Positions 32,918 through 40,834 of a DNA stretch of 64,000 nt are shown in pieces. The notes under the pieces were generated by a model that did no database searches, was not told the origin of the DNA, and worked only from the letters and a program-made list of their open reading frames with translations. Within the stretch, counting starts at the first letter, position 1. Every line of letters begins with the position of its first letter. The DNA comes from CAYQQQ01 sp964420125. Lineage in GTDB: Bacteria > Actinomycetota > Acidimicrobiia > Acidimicrobiales > Microtrichaceae. Both the position numbers and the translations under genes were made by a program. Location: contig CAYQQQ010000013.1 of NCBI GenBank assembly GCA_964420125.1, positions 1-64,000 on the forward strand, read 5' to 3'.

Positions 32918-34099
32918 TCAGTGGGCGGTCACGCCGTCGGCCACACCGACCCGCACGCTGACCTCGGCGGTGGTGGGCCAGCGGCTACGGGATCGTTCGG
33001 CCAGCTTCCGCATCAGTGCGATCGCTGCGGGGTCGGAGTCGCCGGGCTTGGCCTCGATCACCCCCTGGTCGATCATCCGGCCGATGATCTCCCGACCCAG
33101 GTCGGTGCGCACGATGGTGAGCGTCCAGTCGGCGTTCGCTCCGATGCCACCGCAGGAGATGTCGGCGTGCTCGGCGGCGAAGTCGGGGCAGTGGTTGCAT
33201 CCGGCTCGGGTCCACGCGTGGCACTCCTTGAGGTTGATCTCGTGGTAGCGGCCGTCGGTGGTCCAGATCTGGAACACGCCTTTGATGTTCATCTTGGCGA
33301 TGTCGGTGCGGGCCAGGCGGTACTTGGCCCAGAAGAGCTCCTCGAAGATGGCGTCGTCGAAGGTCTTGGAGCACAGGAGGCCGAGGTTGAACACGATGGG
33401 CTTGGAGATCTTGCCGATCTTGCGGCTCCACATGACCGGAGCGATCGAGCTCTGGCAGCTCATGCCCACCATCGCCAGGCGCGAGTGGCCGGCCTCCAAC
33501 GCCTGGTCGAGCGCCAACGTGTTGGCGGTGTAGGTGTAGCGGCTGCCGGCTGCGTCGAGTATCTCTGCTCGGGTGGCGGCGACGGCGGGCCGAGTCCTCC
33601 AGGAGCCCTTGTCGCCCTCCAGCTCGCTGACGAGGGCAGCGTCGATGTAGTCGTGCTCGAGCGCCCAGATCAGGATGGCCGAGACCAGACCACCGTCTTG
33701 GCCGAGGTCGTTGACCGTGGCGTCGGTGGCCCGGGTGAGGAGGATGTCCTGGTAGATGCCGGCGATCTCGTCATCGGCGCGGATCCGGCCGAAGAGGTGG
33801 TCGTCGGCCTGTGCCTCCCAGATGCCGAAGCGAGGGCAGGCGCGGGTGCAGGTGGTGCAGCCCTTCTGGCCGTGGGTGCAGTCGTCGGGGCCGAGCTCGT
33901 CTTCGAGGTGGAACGGGCGGTAGCCGCCCTGCTCGTGGTGGTAGCCGATCACGTCGTGGGGGCAGGAGATCACGCAGCCCGCGCACCCGGTGCAGAGGTC
34001 GGCGTCGATGACCTGTGCCTTCAGCTCCTTCCACTGGTTCCGCCAGCGGGTGGACTGGATCTCCTCGAGCCGTTCCGGGGCCACGGTCATGGGTCGCAT
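32918..34099 (-). CDS. FrhB-type Fe-S protein (coenzyme F420 hydrogenase/dehydrogenase beta-like)
   Basis: A 393-residue protein of the F420 hydrogenase/dehydrogenase beta family. Residues 36-46 (CTGCAGCVISC, followed by PHDV) bind one [4Fe-4S]; CTHGQKGCTTCTRACPRF binds a second. The FrhB N-terminal domain (DILLTRATDATVNDLGQDGGLVSAIL) and C-terminal domain (KPIVFNLGLLCSKTFDDAIFEE, then CNHCPDFAAEHADISCGGIG with more cysteines) follow. It should carry FAD and exchange electrons with F420 or ferredoxin. No hydrogenase subunits are nearby, so it is a standalone oxidoreductase of unknown substrate. ATG 34090 is an alternative start. Confidence 0.85.
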   Translation of the reverse strand: MRPMTVAPERLEEIQSTRWRNQWKELKAQVIDADLCTGCAGCVISCPHDVIGYHHEQGGYRPFHLEDELGPDDCTHGQKGCTTCTRACPRFGIWEAQADDHLFGRIRADDEIAGIYQDILLTRATDATVNDLGQDGGLVSAILIWALEHDYIDAALVSELEGDKGSWRTRPAVAATRAEILDAAGSRYTYTANTLALDQALEAGHSRLAMVGMSCQSSIAPVMWSRKIGKISKPIVFNLGLLCSKTFDDAIFEELFWAKYRLARTDIAKMNIKGVFQIWTTDGRYHEINLKECHAWTRAGCNHCPDFAAEHADISCGGIGANADWTLTIVRTDLGREIIGRMIDQGVIEAKPGDSDPAAIALMRKLAERSRSRWPTTAEVSVRVGVADGVTAH

Positions 34100-34214
34100 C
34101 GTAGGCGCGAGGCCTGCACGTCCCCGAGTCGGGCTCCACGCGAACTGACACCCGGATCGCCCGGCTGCGGTGAGAGCTGGGTGGCAGTTCGGGTGGCGCG
34201 AGCTGCATGCTCGG

Positions 34215-34241
34215 AATCCGTGACCCCTGGGCTCACGGATT
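34215..34241. repeat. 9-bp inverted repeat in the divergent interval
   Basis: AATCCGTGA (34215-34223) and TCACGGATT (34233-34241) are perfect arms separated by 9 bases. They lie between the FrhB-type gene and the acyl-CoA dehydrogenase gene, just before a second palindrome at 34250. The arms could be an operator or mRNA leader structure. Confidence 0.35.
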
Positions 34242-34249
34242 GTCCGGCA

Positions 34250-34265
34250 TTGACCGCTCGGTCAA
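34250..34265. promoter_or_regulatory. TetR-type operator before the acyl-CoA dehydrogenase gene
   Basis: TTGACCGCTCGGTCAA is a perfect inverted repeat (7-bp arms, 2-base centre) ending 10 bases before ATG 34276. TGACCG-N2-CGGTCA-like sites are typical of TetR-family regulators of fatty-acid degradation genes. No TetR gene is in the window, so the regulator would act from elsewhere. Confidence 0.55.
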
Positions 34266-34275
34266 CAATGGATGC

Positions 34276-35520
34276 ATGGATCTGACCTATCCCCCCGAGG
34301 CCGAGGAGTTCCGCACGGAGATCCGTGCCTGGCTCGAGCAGAACCTCCCCGAAGGTTGGTTCGACGAGGGCTTCGAGATGAGCCCCGAGGAGAAGAAGCG
34401 CTTCAACGAGGAGTGGACCCCCAAGCTCTACGAAGGCGGATGGATCTGCGCGACCTGGCCGGAGGAGTACGGCGGCAAGGGCCTCTCCACCATGGAGGGC
34501 GTCGTGCTCGCCGAGGAGTTCGCCAGGGCCAAGGCGCCGATGCGCGCCGACTTCTTCGGCGACACCCTGGTCGGGCCGACCATCCTGATGAACGGCACCG
34601 AGGAGCAGAAGAGGGAGTTCCTCCCCAAGATCCTCTCCGGCGAGATGCGGTGGTGCCAGGGGTTCTCCGAACCCGACTCCGGCTCCGACCTCGCCTCGCT
34701 CAAGACGACCGCGGTGCCCGACGGCGACGAGTGGGTCATCAACGGCCAGAAGGTCTGGACCACCCAGGCCCAGTTCGCCGACTACTGTTTCGTGCTGGCC
34801 CGCACCGACCCGGACGTCAAGAAGCAGGCCGGCATCTCCTACCTGTTGGTGCCGATGCGGCAGCCCGGTGTCGAGGTCCGGGGCATCGTGCAACCCGACG
34901 GCACGGCCGAGTTCAACGAGGTCTTCTTCAACGACGTCCGCTGTCCCATCGAGAACGTCGTGGGAGGCGTGAACAACGGCTGGAAGGTGGCCAACGACAC
35001 GCTCGGCTTCGAGCGCGGGATGTCGGCCACCACCGGCTACCGGCGCTTCGAGGAGGAGTACCTGCAGATGGTCGACAAGGCCCGGGAGAACGGCAGGATC
35101 GAGGATCCGACCGTCCGACAGGGCCTCATGCGCTACTACACCAAGATCCAGATCCTCCGCATCAACGGCCTGCGCTCCCTCACCGCCACGGTGCAGAGCC
35201 GCAAGGACCTGGCGGTGACCGTGCTCGGTGTGACCAACAAGATGTTCTGGTCGGAGATGCACCGCGACGCGATGGAGCTCTGCATCGACATCTGGGGTGC
35301 CGAGTCGCTGCTGTCCACCGCCGGGCCGGAGTCCGGTTCGTGGCCGGGCGCGATGCGTGGCGAGGGCCGAGACACCTACCCGGTGAGCCTCATGGTGTCG
35401 GCGTTCTTCTTCTCCCGCTCCGAGACCATCTGGGGCGGGACCGCCGAGATCCAGCGCAACATCGTCGGAGAAAGAGTGCTCGGGCTGCCGCGAGAGCCGA
35501 AGGTGGAGCAGAAGCCGTAG
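34276..35520 (+). CDS. Acyl-CoA dehydrogenase
   Basis: A 414-residue acyl-CoA dehydrogenase, which oxidises acyl-CoA at C2-C3 and gives electrons to ETF. Blocks: EEYGGKGLSTMEGVVLAEEFAR (N-terminal helices), WCQGFSEPDSGSDLASLKTTA (FAD contact), INGQKVWTTQAQFADYCFVLART, and the C-terminal FFFSRSETIWGGTAEIQRNIVGERVLGLPREP, where the SETIWGGTAEIQRNI sequence is family signature 2. ATG 34276 matches the family N-terminus MDLTYPPEAEEFR. Its last 14 codons and 51 following bases are repeated once downstream. etfBA at 17 kb could accept its electrons. Confidence 0.93.
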   Translation: MDLTYPPEAEEFRTEIRAWLEQNLPEGWFDEGFEMSPEEKKRFNEEWTPKLYEGGWICATWPEEYGGKGLSTMEGVVLAEEFARAKAPMRADFFGDTLVGPTILMNGTEEQKREFLPKILSGEMRWCQGFSEPDSGSDLASLKTTAVPDGDEWVINGQKVWTTQAQFADYCFVLARTDPDVKKQAGISYLLVPMRQPGVEVRGIVQPDGTAEFNEVFFNDVRCPIENVVGGVNNGWKVANDTLGFERGMSATTGYRRFEEEYLQMVDKARENGRIEDPTVRQGLMRYYTKIQILRINGLRSLTATVQSRKDLAVTVLGVTNKMFWSEMHRDAMELCIDIWGAESLLSTAGPESGSWPGAMRGEGRDTYPVSLMVSAFFFSRSETIWGGTAEIQRNIVGERVLGLPREPKVEQKP

Positions 35521-35677
35521 TCCAGGTCGTCGAGCGGCTGCCCGAGCGCTGCCACGGGTGGTGGGCGGGGTCGGAGGACGTGTGCTCGGGCTGCCGCGAG
35601 AGCCGAAGGTGGAGCAGAAGCCGTAGTCCAGGTCGTCGAGCGGCTGCCCGAGCGCTGCCACGGGTGGTGGGCGGGGT
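35476..35677 (+). repeat. Perfect 96-bp direct repeat spanning the acyl-CoA dehydrogenase 3' end
   Basis: Copy 1 (35476-35571) and copy 2 (35582-35677) are identical over 96 bases and separated by CGGAGGACGT. Copy 1 holds the last 14 codons (VLGLPREPKVEQKP), the TAG stop and 51 bases of 3' flank. Copy 2 is therefore a non-functional gene tail. Each copy also carries a potential stem, GCTCGGG pairing with CCCGAGC, which may be part of a terminator. The lack of any difference points to a recent duplication. Confidence 0.95.
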
Positions 35678-35731
35678 GCATCTGGGGGTTCTACCCGAGC
35701 ACGTGTCTTCGGGCGGTGCCCCTCGCACTGT

Positions 35732-35737
35732 TACGGT
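35732..35737 (+). promoter_or_regulatory. Candidate -10 element for the LCP gene
   Basis: TACGGT fits TANNNT and ends 9 bases before the GTG start at 35747, with no ribosome site between. Transcription starting 6-9 bases later would give a leaderless or nearly leaderless mRNA, as is common in Actinobacteria. Confidence 0.3.
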
Positions 35738-35746
35738 TTGGTTGCC

Positions 35747-37360
35747 GTGGCTGGAGCCGATCGACCCCGAGAACCCACCCGCGCCGGCGCTCCCCGTGGC
35801 ACCGGCGTAGCCCGAGAGACCCTCGGCGCGCCCGTCGTGCGGCGCAGGCGGACCAACGCCACCTCACCCGGGGGAGAGGCCGATCGAGGCGGACGACGAC
35901 GTCGGCGGGGAAGGATCGCCCTCGGCGTGGTGGCCGTCCTGGCAGTCGTCGGCGCAGCCCTGGTCGGCTACGGCTGGTGGACCTACTCCCGCGTGGAGCG
36001 GGTCGACCTCGACCTGGCGGAGATCCGCGACGCCGGCCCTCAGAACTACCTCGTCATCGGATCCGACAGCCGCGCGACGGTGGATCGCACCGACCCCAAC
36101 GCCGGGGCGATGCTGGGCGAGGACCAGCCGTCGGGCCAGCGATCCGACAGCATCGCCATCCTGCGCCTCGACGCGGCGCAGGAGCGCATCGACGTGCTGT
36201 CGGTCCCTCGCGACCTCTGGGTGACGATGCCGTCCGGCGAACAGCAGCGCATCAACACTGCCTACGCCAAGTCCACCCAGGCGCTCATCGACACGATCGA
36301 CAAGAACCTCGGCATCCCCATCCACCACTTCGCCGAGGTGGACTTCAACGGCTTCCAGCAGCTGGTGGACGCGCTCGGGGGCGTCCCCATGTACTTCGAT
36401 TCCGAGGTTCGCGACCTCAACTCCGGTCTGCGGATCCGTGAGCCCGGCTGCCAGGTCCTGGACGGTCCGACCGGCCTTGCGTTCGCCCGTTCGCGCCACC
36501 TCCAGTGGAAGGACACCGACGGCTGGCACACCGACGGCTCCGGAGACCTCGGTCGCATCACCCGTCAACAGCTCCTCATGCGGGCGGCGCTGCAGAAGGC
36601 CACGACCCTGGGGCTCGACGACATCGGTCGCCTCAAGGGCCTCGTCGACGCCGGACTGGAGTCGGCCACGATCGACTCGGGTCTCGGAGTCAGCGAGCTG
36701 ATGGCGCTCGGCTCCTACTTCTCCGACTTCGACCCGCAACGACTCCAGACCCACGCACTGGCCGTCACCCCGGACCGCACCTCGGGTGGCGCGGCGATCA
36801 TCCGCCTCGACGACGCCGCGTCGAGCGAGACGCTCGGGCTGTTCCGCGGCACAGGGGGGCTCACCGGGGTCACGACCACCACGACGCCGCCCCCGGCGCC
36901 GGGTGACGTGACCGTGGACGTCCTCAACGGCGGAGCCGCCGACGGAGAGGCACGGCGCGTCAGCTGGGTGCTCGCCGACGGTGGCTTCGGCGTGGGTGCC
37001 GTCGACACCGCGCCGAAGGTCGTGGAGCGCACGACGGTCGCCCACGCGCCGGGAGCCGTCGCGATGGGGGAGCTTGCCGCCGCCTGGTTCGGCCCCTCCC
37101 CGAGGGTGGTGGAGGACCCCGACCTCGAGCCCGGTCAGGTCCGAGTCACGTTGGGCCCCGACTTCGAGTCCATCGCGGAGCCGGACGAGGTCGAGCCGGA
37201 CGACGCTGCCTCGGAGGCATCCGGTACCGAGGCGACCGGCGAGAGCACCGACGTCACCGTGGAGGGGTCGGCTGGCAGTCCCTCGACCTCCACGACCACC
37301 ACGACGACCGTGGTCGGTTGGACCCCAGGGGTGGCACCGGAGGGCGTGGACTGCTCGTGA
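35747..37360 (+). CDS. LytR-CpsA-Psr (LCP) family cell-wall glycopolymer ligase
   Basis: A 537-residue LCP protein. A basic cytoplasmic part (RRGGRRRRRGR-like, about 35-55) precedes one membrane segment (about 56-78). The extracellular LCP domain includes NYLVIGSDSR (about 100-109), RSDSIAILRLDAAQERIDVLSVPRDLWV, INTAYAKSTQALIDTIDKNLGI and LDGPTGLAFARSRHLQW, with the conserved Arg/Asp residues that bind polyprenyl phosphates. A LytR_C domain follows (about 385-480, VTVDVLNGGAADGEARRVSWVL), then a Thr-rich tail. LCP enzymes attach glycopolymers to peptidoglycan. GTG 35747 is used; TTG 35738 is less likely. Confidence 0.9.
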   Translation: MAGADRPREPTRAGAPRGTGVARETLGAPVVRRRRTNATSPGGEADRGGRRRRRGRIALGVVAVLAVVGAALVGYGWWTYSRVERVDLDLAEIRDAGPQNYLVIGSDSRATVDRTDPNAGAMLGEDQPSGQRSDSIAILRLDAAQERIDVLSVPRDLWVTMPSGEQQRINTAYAKSTQALIDTIDKNLGIPIHHFAEVDFNGFQQLVDALGGVPMYFDSEVRDLNSGLRIREPGCQVLDGPTGLAFARSRHLQWKDTDGWHTDGSGDLGRITRQQLLMRAALQKATTLGLDDIGRLKGLVDAGLESATIDSGLGVSELMALGSYFSDFDPQRLQTHALAVTPDRTSGGAAIIRLDDAASSETLGLFRGTGGLTGVTTTTTPPPAPGDVTVDVLNGGAADGEARRVSWVLADGGFGVGAVDTAPKVVERTTVAHAPGAVAMGELAAAWFGPSPRVVEDPDLEPGQVRVTLGPDFESIAEPDEVEPDDAASEASGTEATGESTDVTVEGSAGSPSTSTTTTTTVVGWTPGVAPEGVDCS

Positions 37361-37401
37361 GCGCCGGTGGCTCCGGGAGCCATCGCGGCGCCTCGACATG
37401 T

Positions 37402-38754
37402 TCAGGTGGCAGGTTCCGGTCGGGTGGCCAACCAGCCATCGAGGACGCCACCGACGAACTGCTCCATCGGCTCCTTGCGGAGGTGGATGCAATCGAGCAG
37501 GTGGGAGTTGGAGGTGGTGCTCCCCATGTCCCACATGGGCGTGAAGCTGACCCACTCGTGGTCCTGGTCGAGCGCGCTGTAGATCCCGTGGAGGCTGTCG
37601 CGACGCCAGGTGGTGGCACCCGGCACCCATCCACCGGTGAAGAGGTCGTCCAGCAACGCCTCTGGGTCCGGGATCGCCGTGGGAGACGTCTTGAACGAGG
37701 CGGGCCACATCCAGTACGGCAGGCCGAGCTTGGTGTAGGTGAGGTACTGCCCGTAGTCGCTGCCCACGAACACCGACTGGGTGGTGAAGGAGCGACAGCT
37801 GATCGTGGACACGAATCCTGGGTACCACTCGTACCAGTTCCCACCGGAGGGCTTGTAGACGGAGTTGTCGAGATCGACTTCCGCATAGCCCGTCAGGACG
37901 ACCTCCGCTCGGTCCCCGGACGCGGCGCGGATCGTCTCCACCAGCGTGCGCATGGAGCTCTCGATCTGCTGCATCCGGTACCACCGGGTGACGTAGCCCC
38001 GTGAGGTCCGGCTCGGTCGGCCAGCGCCGCCTTCAACCTTGAAGTCGGCTTGGCGGACGTCGTCGGGGCTCGTCTTGCTCATCGGATCGGTCCAGTTGGT
38101 GTTGTGGAGGTCGTTGCCACCGATCGACAGGACCACGAGTGGAGTGCGACCGGCGGGCACCGCCGCCAGCTCGCTCTGCAGGCGGTCGAGGGTCAGCTGC
38201 TCCTGGGGGCAGGACGTGCTCGAGCTTCGGGGCTTCGCACACGGCAGCCCGCGTGCCCATCCCCAGGCCAGGCTTCCGTTGAAGCCGAAGTGGTGCGTGG
38301 CCTCGATGCGATCGGATCCGATGCGTTCCCGCAGCGCGTCGGTGAGCAACCCCTCCGCGGTCCAGCCGCCGTTGTCGGCCACGGTACCCGCGTCCGGCGT
38401 CGGCAGTGGGTCCCCGACCCCGGTGGCCGACGGCAACGGACGGTAGTCGCGGTAGGTGGTGGTGCCGAGCAGGCCGGAGATCACCAGGTTGCCGGGGCTC
38501 GTCCGGCCGGGGTTCCCCGCCTGGGCCGCGAAGCTGTCGCCGACCACGAAGAGCTCGATCGGCGGTGGCCCCGGCACCTCGGTGGTGGTGGGCGCGTCGG
38601 TGGTGGTGGGCGCGTCGGTGGTGGTGGGCGCGTCGGTGGTGGGCGGCGGTTCGGGGTCGCCGTCGGCTGCGACGAGGCGCGGCTGTGCGACGCTCACCGT
38701 CGCGATGAGCATGACTGCGAGCGCGGCTCGCGATCGTAGGGACAACGCGTTCAC
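37402..38754 (-). CDS. Secreted SGNH/GDSL-type hydrolase
   Basis: A 450-residue exported esterase/lipase-like protein. Signal peptide (ALAVMLIATVSVAQPRLVAADG, about 11-32), then a Pro/Thr linker of near-identical PTTTDA repeats (about 38-60, encoded by a short tandem repeat at 38585-38640). The SGNH domain has FVVGDSFAAQAG (nucleophile S74), the G-x-N-D block VVLSIGGNDLHN and the C-terminal D-x2-H (LLDCIHLRKEP). It would hydrolyse ester-linked groups, perhaps acetyl groups on envelope polymers. It converges on the LCP gene with 41 bases between stops. Start GTG 38754 follows an AGGAAGG site; ATG 38811 is possible. Confidence 0.85.
   Translation of the reverse strand: MNALSLRSRAALAVMLIATVSVAQPRLVAADGDPEPPPTTDAPTTTDAPTTTDAPTTTEVPGPPPIELFVVGDSFAAQAGNPGRTSPGNLVISGLLGTTTYRDYRPLPSATGVGDPLPTPDAGTVADNGGWTAEGLLTDALRERIGSDRIEATHHFGFNGSLAWGWARGLPCAKPRSSSTSCPQEQLTLDRLQSELAAVPAGRTPLVVLSIGGNDLHNTNWTDPMSKTSPDDVRQADFKVEGGAGRPSRTSRGYVTRWYRMQQIESSMRTLVETIRAASGDRAEVVLTGYAEVDLDNSVYKPSGGNWYEWYPGFVSTISCRSFTTQSVFVGSDYGQYLTYTKLGLPYWMWPASFKTSPTAIPDPEALLDDLFTGGWVPGATTWRRDSLHGIYSALDQDHEWVSFTPMWDMGSTTSNSHLLDCIHLRKEPMEQFVGGVLDGWLATRPEPAT
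38585..38640 (-). repeat. Tandem 18-bp repeats encoding PTTTDA
   Basis: On the plus strand the unit GGTGGTGGGCGCGTCGGT occurs about three times in direct tandem. On the coding strand it encodes the Pro/Thr/Asp linker of the SGNH hydrolase. Such repeats can change in number by slippage, varying the linker length without shifting frame. Confidence 0.75.
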
Positions 38755-38996
38755 CGGCCGCCCGACCTTCCTGCCCCGTGATGTGTATGCCCCGAAGGGA
38801 TCACACACCATGGTGCGGAGCGGGTCAAGGAAACGTCACGTGAACGGTCGGAGTGCCGTCGGATGTCGGCGTTGAATCTGGACGATCGCGCGGGACGCCG
38901 GTCTCGACGGGTGGTGTCGGCGCAGGTCGGCTCCCAGCTCGAGCGGCCGCCGGCACCGGCGAGCGGGGACGGCTTCGAGCCGGGTCCCGCAGCTTG

Positions 38997-39068
38997 CGCC
39001 CCCGGCAGGATTCGAACCTGCGCACACGGCTCCGGAGGCCGCTGCTCTATCCCCTGAGCTACGGGGGC
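38997..39068 (-). tRNA. tRNA-Arg (anticodon CCG)
   Basis: The minus strand folds as a full cloverleaf: acceptor GCCCCCG/CGGGGGC, D stem GCTC/GAGC, anticodon stem GCGGC/GCCGT around loop CTCCGGA (anticodon CCG, reading CGG), a 4-base variable loop and T stem GCAGG/CCTGC with loop TTCGAAT. The discriminator is G and the CCA end is not encoded. It lies head to head with argS, which makes the enzyme that charges it. Confidence 0.95.
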
Positions 39069-39157
39069 CCGGGAAGGGGTTCAGCGTAGCCGCTCGGCCT
39101 CGAGGCCCGGGAAACGTTGCGGGAGGTCCCGGGCCCCACCGGTAGCATGACCGGATC

Positions 39158-40834
39158 ATGTCGCCCTCCGACACCCCCCGGGACGGCGCCACCCGGATCG
39201 AGCCCGGGGGCGCCCCCTCCGACATCCCTGAGATGCTGCGCTCCACGTTGTGCACCGTCCTTCGCGACATGTCCATGGAGGGGATCCCCGACGACCCGTC
39301 CGGGATCCATCTGGAGCGACCCGCGAACCGGGATCACGGCGACTTCAGCAGCAACGTCGCGCTCGCGCTCGCCAAGCGCAACGGTCGATCACCCCGAGAG
39401 CTGGCCGACGAGGTCGCGACGCGTCTCGCCGCCACCGAGGTGCCCCATGTCCAGCACGTCGAGGTGGCCGGGCCGGGTTTCGTCAACTTCCGCCTGGCCG
39501 ACACATGGCTTCAGCAGCTGATCCCCGAGGTGGTCACCCATGCCGCCGACTACGGCCGCTCGACCATGGGTGCCGGTCGCAGGGTGCTGGTGGAGTTCGT
39601 GTCGGCCAACCCCACCGGTCCGGTGCACGCCGGCCATGCCCGCGGTGCCACCTACGGCGACGCGCTGGCGCGCCTGATGGAGTTCGCCGGCTTCGAGGTC
39701 GGGCGGGAGTTCTACATCAACGACCGCGGGGTGCAGATGCTCAGCTTCGCGGCCAGCCTCGATGCCCGATCCCGCGGAGAGGAGCCCCCCGAGGGCGGCT
39801 ACCTCGGTCAGTACATCTCGGAGTGGGCCGAGCTGATGCCCGAAGGTGCCGATGCGCTCGAGTGGGGCTACGCCCACGCCCTCGGCGACCAACGGCGGGT
39901 GCTCGAGGCGCTCAACGTCCGCTTCGACCACTGGTTCTCCGAGCGCGACATGGTCGACACCGGGGCCATCGACACCACGCTCGCCGACCTTCGCAGCCGC
40001 GGCGTGGTCGAGGATCGCGACGGCGCCGTCTGGCTGCGCTCGACGGACTTCGGCGACGACAAGGACCGTGTCCTCGTCAAGAGCGACGGCGAGTACACCT
40101 ACCTGCTCCCCGACATCGCCTACCACCGCGACAAGTTCGCTCGCGGCTGGGAGCTGCTCATCGACGTCCTCGGCGCCGACCACCACGGCTACGTGGCCCG
40201 GATGAAGGCTGCTGCCGCCGCGTTGGGACACGACCCCGTCGACCTGGAGATGGTGATCACCCAGCTGGTGCGCCTCGAGCGCGACGGCCGAGAGGTCCGG
40301 ATCTCCAAGCGCTCCGGCGATCTCGTCACCCTCGAGGAGCTGATCGACGAGGTCGGTGCCGACGCCGTGCGTCTCACCTACCTCCTGCAGTCCATCGACT
40401 CCCCCCAGACGGTGGACCTCGATCTCGTGGTGGCGGAGTCCAACGAGAACCCTGTCTTCTACGTGCAGATGGCGAACGCCCGCATCAACTCCATCGATCG
40501 GGTGGCCGAGGAGCGTGGCATCGAGCGCGAACCCCTCAGCGCCGTCGATCTGTCGCTGTTGGTGCACGAGCGGGAGCTCGAGGTGCTCCGGGTGCTGCAG
40601 CAGCTGTCCGAGGTCGTCGAGCTGGCCGCCCGTGAGCGCTCGCCCCACAAGGTCACCACCTGGGTCCGCGAGCTGGCGGGCGCGGTGCACGGCTTCTACC
40701 ACGACTGCCCCATCCTCCATCCGGAGACGCCACCTTCGGTCCGTCAGGCCCGGTGGTGGCTGGCCGAGGCGGCGCGCATCGGGCTCCGGACGGGGCTGTC
40801 GATCCTGGGCGTGTCCGCGCCGGAGCACATGTGA
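39158..40834 (+). CDS. argS: Arginyl-tRNA synthetase
   Basis: A 558-residue class I synthetase. The N-terminal ArgS-specific domain has NRDHGDFSSNVALALAK. The HIGH motif is ANPTGPVHAGHARGA (HAGH). The catalytic core includes YLLPDIAYHRDKFARG and DHHGYVARMKAA, and the KMSKS region is REVRISKRSGDLVTLEEL. The DALR anticodon-binding domain ends the protein (LHPETPPSVRQARWWLAEAARIGLRTGLSILG). The stop overlaps lysA by 4 bases. Linkage of argS with lysA, hom and thrC is common in Actinobacteria. Confidence 0.96.
   Translation: MSPSDTPRDGATRIEPGGAPSDIPEMLRSTLCTVLRDMSMEGIPDDPSGIHLERPANRDHGDFSSNVALALAKRNGRSPRELADEVATRLAATEVPHVQHVEVAGPGFVNFRLADTWLQQLIPEVVTHAADYGRSTMGAGRRVLVEFVSANPTGPVHAGHARGATYGDALARLMEFAGFEVGREFYINDRGVQMLSFAASLDARSRGEEPPEGGYLGQYISEWAELMPEGADALEWGYAHALGDQRRVLEALNVRFDHWFSERDMVDTGAIDTTLADLRSRGVVEDRDGAVWLRSTDFGDDKDRVLVKSDGEYTYLLPDIAYHRDKFARGWELLIDVLGADHHGYVARMKAAAAALGHDPVDLEMVITQLVRLERDGREVRISKRSGDLVTLEELIDEVGADAVRLTYLLQSIDSPQTVDLDLVVAESNENPVFYVQMANARINSIDRVAEERGIEREPLSAVDLSLLVHERELEVLRVLQQLSEVVELAARERSPHKVTTWVRELAGAVHGFYHDCPILHPETPPSVRQARWWLAEAARIGLRTGLSILGVSAPEHM

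Noticed and set aside
38560..38650. CRISPR-like array
   Set aside because: The short direct repeats here have no spacers and encode the PTTTDA linker of a secreted hydrolase; no cas gene is present.
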